Assembly (NCBI GenBank): GCA_025330725.1
Contig: JAIWND010000003.1
Span: 930,001-994,000 of the forward strand
DNA: 64,000 nt
Direction: 5' to 3'
Origin: Chlamydoabsidia padenii
Lineage: Eukaryota > Mucoromycota > Mucoromycetes > Mucorales > Cunninghamellaceae
Under the pieces are notes generated by a model. It saw only the letters and a list, made by a program, of their open reading frames with translations, was not told the origin of the DNA and searched no databases. The position numbers were made by a program, and so were the translations under genes. Position 1 is the first letter of the stretch; every line of letters begins with the position of its first letter. This document shows, piece after piece, positions 57,585 through 64,000 of this stretch.

Positions 57585-57598
57585 GCGGGTTTTGAAAA
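57585..57598. promoter_or_regulatory. TTSAAATCCCGC-type motif copy
   Basis: GCGGGTTTTGAAAA, 91 bp upstream of the SIN3 ATG. Confidence 0.45.
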
Positions 57599-57688
57599 AT
57601 CGGAGCTGACCATTTCGAATTAAATTCATCCTCCTTCGATTTCTTCCCTTCTCTTTTTCTTTCACTATTTTTTAAAATCTCTTTTTGC

Positions 57689-60600
57689 ATGTCCTCACCC
57701 TCACAGCACCCAAATAGCTTCCGGTATGTTGAAACTCTTTATGAAAGAAGGAAAAGAAGAAAATATATGTACCATTATTGTTTTTACTAACGTGTCATTA
57801 ACTTTCTACTTTCCACTATTTTGTAGTCAACCAAGTAGTGACCCTCATACGTCTCAACCATCAACTTTACAGCAACAACCATCAATATCACCCTTCTCAA
57901 AACATCTTCCTCCTCCACCATTACCTTCTTCTAATGGTCCCTCTGTGCAACCAATCTCTCTTCCTCCACCTCGCGTGAGGGATAGACCATACCAAAGTCC
58001 GATGCGATCACCCATTAGCACACCTTCTGGTCACTCGGCATATGGAATGAACAACAATTACAACAACAACAGCAGCAATAGCACATCAACTATAGGTGGT
58101 CATCTCAGTACGGCACTTCCATTATCAAGCTCCTTTGGCACACCAGAACATACCAGCTCTATTTCTCAACACATCTTACCACCTCTTCCACCACCATCAC
58201 GTGCATCTTCACCGTATGATGACCATCGTCACTCTCCATTCTCTTTGCCACCACCACCAACTGCGGCGCCTTCATCTCTTCCTCAACAGCAGGAACATCG
58301 TCGGAGAAGCGTAACCCCACCACCACCTGTGCAGCACCAACAAGAACAACAGCAACAAGAACAATCGCCGACTGAATCTTCTGGGGGATATCGTCCACTC
58401 AACGTCCGAGATGCTCTTACCTATTTGGATCAAGTTAAAATACGATTCTCTGACCAACCTGATGTATACAATCGGTTTTTGGATATCATGAAAGATTTTA
58501 AAAGCCAAGCGTAAGTAAAAGGTAAAACAGTAGTAAATGAATCGGATACTAAAGTTGGATTATTATTTTATATACAGGATTGATACACCTGGTGTTATTG
58601 AACGCGTCTCTACTCTATTCAAGGGCCATCCTAATCTGATATCGGGATTCAACACTTTTTTACCTCCTGGCTACAGAATCGAATGCTCCACCAATCCTCA
58701 TGAACCGGACCTTATTCGAGTGACTACACCTGATGGTACAATAACAACAACTGGTGGTCGAATGAACTTGGAACCAGAGACTATGATGTCTTCGCAACCT
58801 AGCTATGGTCATTCTCACCATCAATTAGTATCACAACAACCGCCTTATGGAATACCACCCCAAACTCAACTTCCACCCCCACCAACATCACACCAGAATA
58901 TATCAATGCACCCATCATCACGGTATTCTCATTATGGTAGCACTCCTCCGCCACCACCTTCAATGATGTCATCGGCAGCCTCTTCTCACATTGTGCCTGT
59001 GGGAAGATCTTCTGCAGCACCTTCACACCATCCACCGCCACTCACATCACCAGCGCAAAATGAAAAACAATCACCGGTGGAATTCGATCATGCTATCACC
59101 TTTGTCAACAAAATTAAAGTAAGATGATTGGCGGAGGGGGACGTCAAACAAACAAACAAACTAATCTATCTTCTTCCTATATATAGAACCGATTTGCCAA
59201 TGAACCCGATGTCTACAAGCAGTTTTTGGAAATTCTACAAACATACCAAAAAGAGCAGAAGCCGATTCAAGAGGTCTATGCGCATGTCCAATACTTGTTT
59301 AATGGTGCACCTGATCTACTCTCCGAATTCAAGCAGTTCCTTCCTGACATCACTGGGCAACCTGCTAGCGTTTTATTTCCTGATGATCAAGGAGCATATT
59401 ATGGGGATGACTCGACTATGGGGAACTACGGTGGTGGAAAACGTGGTGGAATGTCTCAGAAGAAAAAACGTGGACCCGCACCTCTTGGTGCAATGGGGAA
59501 GGTAAGTAAAAAAAAACATAGGGTAAGGAGGAGAGGGGTAGGATAATAAAGGTACTAACTGGTAATGTTTTACATGCTATGATTTATAGCGATCCAAGGC
59601 ATATCACAAAACTGATGACGGGGATGGTCTTCGATCATCTCCATACGCTTTCCCTGCTTCTCCATTTGACCCTTTGCATCCTACTGTATCATCCGAAGAA
59701 GTGGATCTATTTGAACGTATTCGCAAGTACATTGGAAACAAGCCCTCTTATGAAGAATTCCTCAAGACTCTTAATCTTTACACTCAACAAATTGTGGATT
59801 TGGATATGTTGATGGACCAGGTGAAAGTCTTTATTGGCAGCAACAAGGAACTATTTGATTGGTTTAAAAGCGTTCTTGCTTATGAATCCAAAGAACATCC
59901 CATCACTCGCCCAACTCGAACTCTACCCAAACCTGATCTCATGCACTGTGCTACCGTGGCGGATAGTCCAAGTTATCGTCTGGCTCCTGTAGAAGTAAGT
60001 TGAACATGGTAGACTTATTAAACCGCATGGCGAAACTGATCCCTCCTCCTTTTTATTTTATTTTATTTGTATAGTGGCAAAACCAACCATGCTCTGGTAG
60101 GGACCAGCTGGCCTGGGAAGTACTGAATGATGTATATGTATCTCATCCTATTTGGGCAAGTGAAGATGATGGATTCCTGGCCTCCAAGAAAAGCCAATAC
60201 GAAGAAGCCATGCATAGATGCGAAGAAGAACGGTAAGGAATAGATACTCCAAGATATTTGGGAAACTCGATCTAACTCTTACTTTTCTATAGATATGATT
60301 ACAATATGAACATTGAAGCTAATCTGAATACCATTGCGTTACTGGAACCTATCTCGAAGAAATTGGAAATGATGACAACCGAAGAAAAGGCGGCCTATCG
60401 ACTTTACCCAGGACTAGGTGGACAATCCGTGACCATATATGAACGCATTATCAAAAAGGTGTACGACAAGGAACGAGGGATGCAAATTATTGAATTACTC
60501 TACAGCAATCCTGCTCAGGTGGTACCTATCCTGTTGAAACGATTGAAGCAAAAAGACAAAGAATGGAAAAAGGCACAAGTAAGAAACATATCATCTCGAT

Positions 60601-62630
60601 CAAATGCAGCTACTCACTCATTTCTCTCTCTCTCTCTCTCTCTTTTTTTTTTTTTTTTTTTGGTACATAGCGAGAATGGAATAGGATTTGGCGTGAACTG
60701 GACAGCAAAAACTATTATCGATCTTTGGATTACCAAGGGATTACATACAAGGGTAACGATCGGAAAGCTATGGCGGTCAAGACTCTGGTGGCTGAAATCG
60801 AAGGACTACACAAGGCCAAGAAACTGAAGCAAACACACAAGAATGTATCGACCAAGAACAATTGTCAGTACATGTATGCATTCCCGGACAAAGACGTATT
60901 CAAGGATGTGACTCGGGTGGTGTATTCCTATATCGATCGACAAACTGGATTCAACAATCACGATCGCGAAAAGGTGCGTACTTTTATTCGATCCTTCATC
61001 CCGCTGTGTTTCAATGTGGACAATGTTGAACCGGAAGGTGCCAGCAACTATTGGGATGACAATGACGACGACGAAATGATGGATGACGATGACGATGCGC
61101 AATCGACCAATACCGAAGACTCTGAATCAGATGTGGCACGCTCACCCAGTAAACGATCCACTTCACCATCACCTCGACGTAGCCGACGTGGACGAAACCA
61201 AGAAGACGATCATACAATGGATTTATTACGCGACGTCCTGACCAAGAATAAAAAGGCATTGGATGAAATGGGACCTGTCAATACTCGATCATCTTCTCAA
61301 TCTGAAGCACAACTAACTGGGGATAATGACGATGATGTGGACGTACCTGCCGCCAAATCTTATTCAGCACCTGCATCACCACAACCTTTGGATCCTATCA
61401 AAACTGCAACTCCTCCTTTGGATAATGAAGGCCTATTGGTGGCTGCTGCTGCTGCGACTGCCCCTGAATCAAGAAAACGGATTGTATATAGCTTCTTCTG
61501 CAACACAACCTTTTATGCCTTCTTCCGACTATTCGAAGTAAGTATACATATATAAATTTATATAAAAAAGTGAAAAGCTAATACTCACTCATTCAATTAG
61601 ATGATCTACGGGCGACTCTTGAAATTGAAAACTCTAAATGAAGCCTATATGGCAGATCGACGCTATGCCAAACAGACGAATGAAGTCGCTTTGCAGCTTG
61701 GACTTTATACAACCAAATTCAACGGTAAAAAGCAGAAAACAAAAAAAAAAAAGAGGGAGATGTTATGTAGATACTAAGCATTTATACTTACTATAGATAT
61801 TGACACCTCAAATGGATATTATCAAGCGATTTTGGGCCTGATTGATCGATTCTTTGAAGGGGAAATTGAACCTCAGCTATTTGAAGAAAGTATGCGATAC
61901 TTCTTTGTGACCGACGCCTATATACTCTTTACAATCGACAAGTTGGTGCATGCTCTTGTAAAACAGGTAAGAGAGAGAGAGAGAAAAGGGGAGGGGAAGG
62001 ATATGTCTGACACTCACCAAATTGATCATTCTCTCTATTAGATTCAAGCTGTGACAGTAGACACTGATTCTGTTGAACTCGTGCGACTCTTCCGAAGTGA
62101 TCAAGAACTGGATATCACCTCAAGACGGCTGCTCTCGGTATATAGACTACGAGCCGAAGAAATTGTTGGATCAGAAGAAAATTTGTACAAGATCAACTTT
62201 GTAAGTAGTGGTCATTGTTAACAAACGGCATAATACGTTGACACTTTATATTTGTTTTTATAGGACACGAAATCAGATGTGATGTCAATACAACTCTTGG
62301 ATAGTGATGATTACATGCTCGATCCCACCAAAGAAGACAAGTACGAAGATTATGTTATCAGTTATATGAACTGGGTGAACCCTACCGAAGGCGTGGATGT
62401 CTCAAAAATGAAGCCATCTTACATGAAAAGGTAAAAAAAAAAAAGCAATCATGATAATCACTTTGTACTGACATGATTTATCTAGGAATCTGCAACTTCA
62501 AAATGGTAATCTGCAGGAAATATATGTCCGCTCTCAACTCCAATACAAAATTGATCAAGATACCTACCACATGTGCTATATTGATGGATCTGAGGATGTA
62601 TTTATTCGCCCTACAGTATCAAAAGAATAG
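57689..62630 (+). CDS. SIN3: SIN3 transcriptional corepressor, 1351 aa
   Basis: Scaffold of Sin3-Rpd3 histone deacetylase complexes. Thirteen exons: 57689-57723, 57827-58510, 58578-59118, 59187-59501, 59590-59994, 60075-60232, 60293-60578, 60671-61537, 61601-61724, 61797-61966, 62042-62200, 62264-62430, 62486-62630 (4056 nt). The first exon is 35 nt ([11 protein letters not shown]). PAH1: [20 protein letters not shown]...[14 protein letters not shown]2: [23 protein letters not shown]3: [23 protein letters not shown] regions are split by introns and linked by Pro/Gln/Ser-rich stretches. The HDAC-interaction domain has [29 protein letters not shown] (in parts) and [30 protein letters not shown]. 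An acidic DDDDE tract follows (about 61060-61100), then the Sin3 C-terminal domain. No breaks. Confidence 0.95.
60622..60643. repeat. (CT)n followed by T run in SIN3 intron 7
   Basis: CT dinucleotide run immediately followed by about 19 T, forming an extreme pyrimidine tract before the 3' splice site at 60670. Confidence 0.8.
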
Positions 62631-62796
62631 TTTAAACCCCATAGTTATCCCCACCTTTTTTTTTTTTATTTTTTTTTATTTTGCTACATCAATAAACCAT
62701 TACATTTATACATTTGACTTTGATAATTAATTAATTGATGTATAGATCAAGACAAAGGTTGTTTATTATAATTGGAATAAAAATAAATAGGCTATT

Positions 62797-63521
62797 CTAG
62801 ATGGCGGCATATTCAAGGACTTGTTTATGAGGCAGGAAGGCCAACCAATCGGACGAGGTGGTGGGCAAGAGTCCCATTGCATCGATTTTATAGATACCCA
62901 AACAGATCGTCAAAAGATTCAAACCAATGAATGTTAATTTAGAAACCAAGAGATCGGCTCCAGGCTGTTTTGATCCTTTGGTTTCAAATCGTTCAAACGC
63001 TACATAAAAAAAAAAAAAAAAAAGAAAAGAATCACGTCATTCATTGTCTAGTTGTGCACATGTCCCCAAACTTACTTTGTCCCAATGACATGATAGCCTT
63101 GATGGGGGTGATAAAAAGCATGACTGTGATCATGACAGAGAAGATTTGGACACCGTTACCACTCATGTAGATCATGATGGCATTCATTGGAATCGTTTTC
63201 GCTGGTCCCATGGCCACATCCCACGCCCGTTTGATTTTTAATTCGACATCGTTATGATCCTGTGTAGCCGGTCGTGCTGATTTCTAAAAATATAAATAGA
63301 TTTGTTAAAAAAAAAGGAGTTGAAGAATGACCAGGAAGGGAACACTTTTTTCTTTACCGTGCCGTTTCGGTACTGTAAAGCCGACTGTTCAAACCCGACA
63401 GGATTAACAGGTTTCCTATATAGAAACACGGATGAGTGTTACACGGTCAATCGATATCATTATGTTTTACTTACTTTAATGGGCTGCTGATGGAAGCATA
63501 ATCTATTGACCAGGTGGACAT
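62797..63521 (-). CDS. EMC4: ER membrane complex subunit 4, 171 aa
   Basis: Subunit of the EMC insertase for multi-pass and tail-anchored membrane proteins. Exons 63475-63521, 63358-63415, 63076-63283 and 62797-62999 (516 nt). Hallmarks: KIKRAWDVAMGPAKTIPMNAIMIYMSGNGVQIFSVMI (read in parts), LFITPIKAIMSL, TFERFE and the nearly invariant MGLLPTTSSDWLAFLP close to the C-terminus. Two hydrophobic helices are evident. Length and ending fit the family (yeast 190, human 183). Confidence 0.95.
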
Positions 63522-63791
63522 TATAAGAATGATATATTTAAAAAGTGATGACAAGACGGAGTGGACGAACAGAAAGAGGTGTCCGTAAAACAAATCAGTG
63601 AGTTATGACGGGATTTCAATTACGTTCGTCGGGAGTTTAAAAAATAAGTTGACCCGTTGGTTTTGGCCATCGTGATTTTTTATTCAGAAGGATATGTACA
63701 AAAGTATATAAAGAGGAATAGGAAGGGAAATGACAAAACATAACAAACTAAACAATATAAAGAAAAGATAGATAGTGTGTGTATTACTAAT
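63522..63791. other. EMC4 promoter
   Basis: 270 bp with motif ACGGGATTTCAA at 63608-63619, 87 bp upstream of the EMC4 start codon, then AT-rich 3' flank of the next minus-strand gene. Confidence 0.55.
63608..63619. promoter_or_regulatory. TTSAAATCCCGC-type motif copy
   Basis: ACGGGATTTCAA (reverse TTGAAATCCCGT), 87 bp upstream of the EMC4 ATG. Confidence 0.45.
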
Positions 63792-64000
63792 TCAGTGGGG
63801 GAAGATCAAGGTGTAGGTTACTACAAATTAAAAACAAAAAGGGGGGGGAGGGAGGGATATATATTATAAGTCGTAGGTAACCAGAAAGATAGTTTTTCAT
63901 TTCTTCTTGTGTGTCGATGATTTCTTCACTTGTGTCGAATATGATCCCTGATGATAAATAAAAAGTCAGTATCTGAGGTATTGTATAATACATCCAACTT
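63792..64000 (-). CDS. 3' end of an unidentified gene
   Basis: Minus-strand exon after a TTTATCATCAG acceptor near 63950 encodes GIIFDTSEEIIDTQEEMKNY and LSG, then a GTTACC...TTTGTAG intron and a short last exon ending VTYTLIFPH and TGA (63792-63794). The visible part is acidic and helical with no family signature. The 5' part lies beyond the window, so the product cannot be named. The donor GTTACC is weak and the alternative is read-through to the TAA about 15 codons on. Confidence 0.4.

Larger units (their letters stand above)
56425..57688. other. 1.26-kb spacer between chitin synthase and SIN3, rich in the recurrent motif
   Basis: Holds five copies of the motif (56664-56676, 56708-56719, 56878-56888, 57071-57084, 57585-57598), the highest density in the window. 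Two of them share an extended 16-bp context GGGCTGGCGGGATTYG. Only the last is at a normal promoter distance (91 bp from SIN3). No ORF supported. Confidence 0.6.

Overview
This window is nuclear DNA from a filamentous fungus, most likely of the Mucoromycota (Mucorales-like). The evidence is dense short introns (about 50-120 nt, GTAAGT donors), AT-rich spacers with long A/T runs, a myosin-motor class V chitin synthase, a copper-fist regulator, and two animal-like features usually absent from yeasts and moulds: an ITFG2-type KICSTOR subunit and U12-type (minor spliceosome) introns. I rebuilt most gene models exon by exon; where exon lengths are quoted, the splice sites keep frame and the summed coding length divides by three.

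Layout. 1-7.8 kb: UTP13/TBL3 (3' end off the window), a copper-fist factor, a four-TM membrane protein, a Mak32-type PfkB kinase and a myristoylation-motif methyltransferase. 8.6-17 kb: an acetate-transporter-family gene, the large ITFG2 gene and a Ded1/DDX3 helicase. 17-24 kb: eIF2-gamma, GET4, an ankyrin protein and an orphan gene. 24-28.7 kb is a gene-poor island with a tiny secreted six-cysteine peptide gene and a decayed mitochondrial-carrier pseudogene. 28.7-35.4 kb: an orphan gene with two AT-AC U12-type introns, a frameshifted Ser-rich gene, a Whi3-type RNA-binding protein and an AVT/SLC38 transporter. 35.9-44.6 kb: arginyl-tRNA synthetase (with a GC-AG intron), an SCP2 protein, an m-AAA protease, COX6/COX5A and TRP4. 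44.6-49.8 kb: GDP-mannose pyrophosphorylase, a second candidate secreted Cys-rich protein, and tubulin cofactor A. 50-64 kb: class V chitin synthase, SIN3, EMC4 and the 3' end of one more gene.

The genes are unrelated housekeeping functions rather than a pathway cluster. What links them is a recurrent 12-13 bp non-coding motif, TTSAAATCCCGC (reverse GCGGGATTTSAA). A recognisable copy lies about 60-390 bp upstream of most start codons here, in either orientation, with extra orphan copies in spacers. I do not recognise it as a described element. It and the paired U12 introns are the main candidates for new biology in this window.
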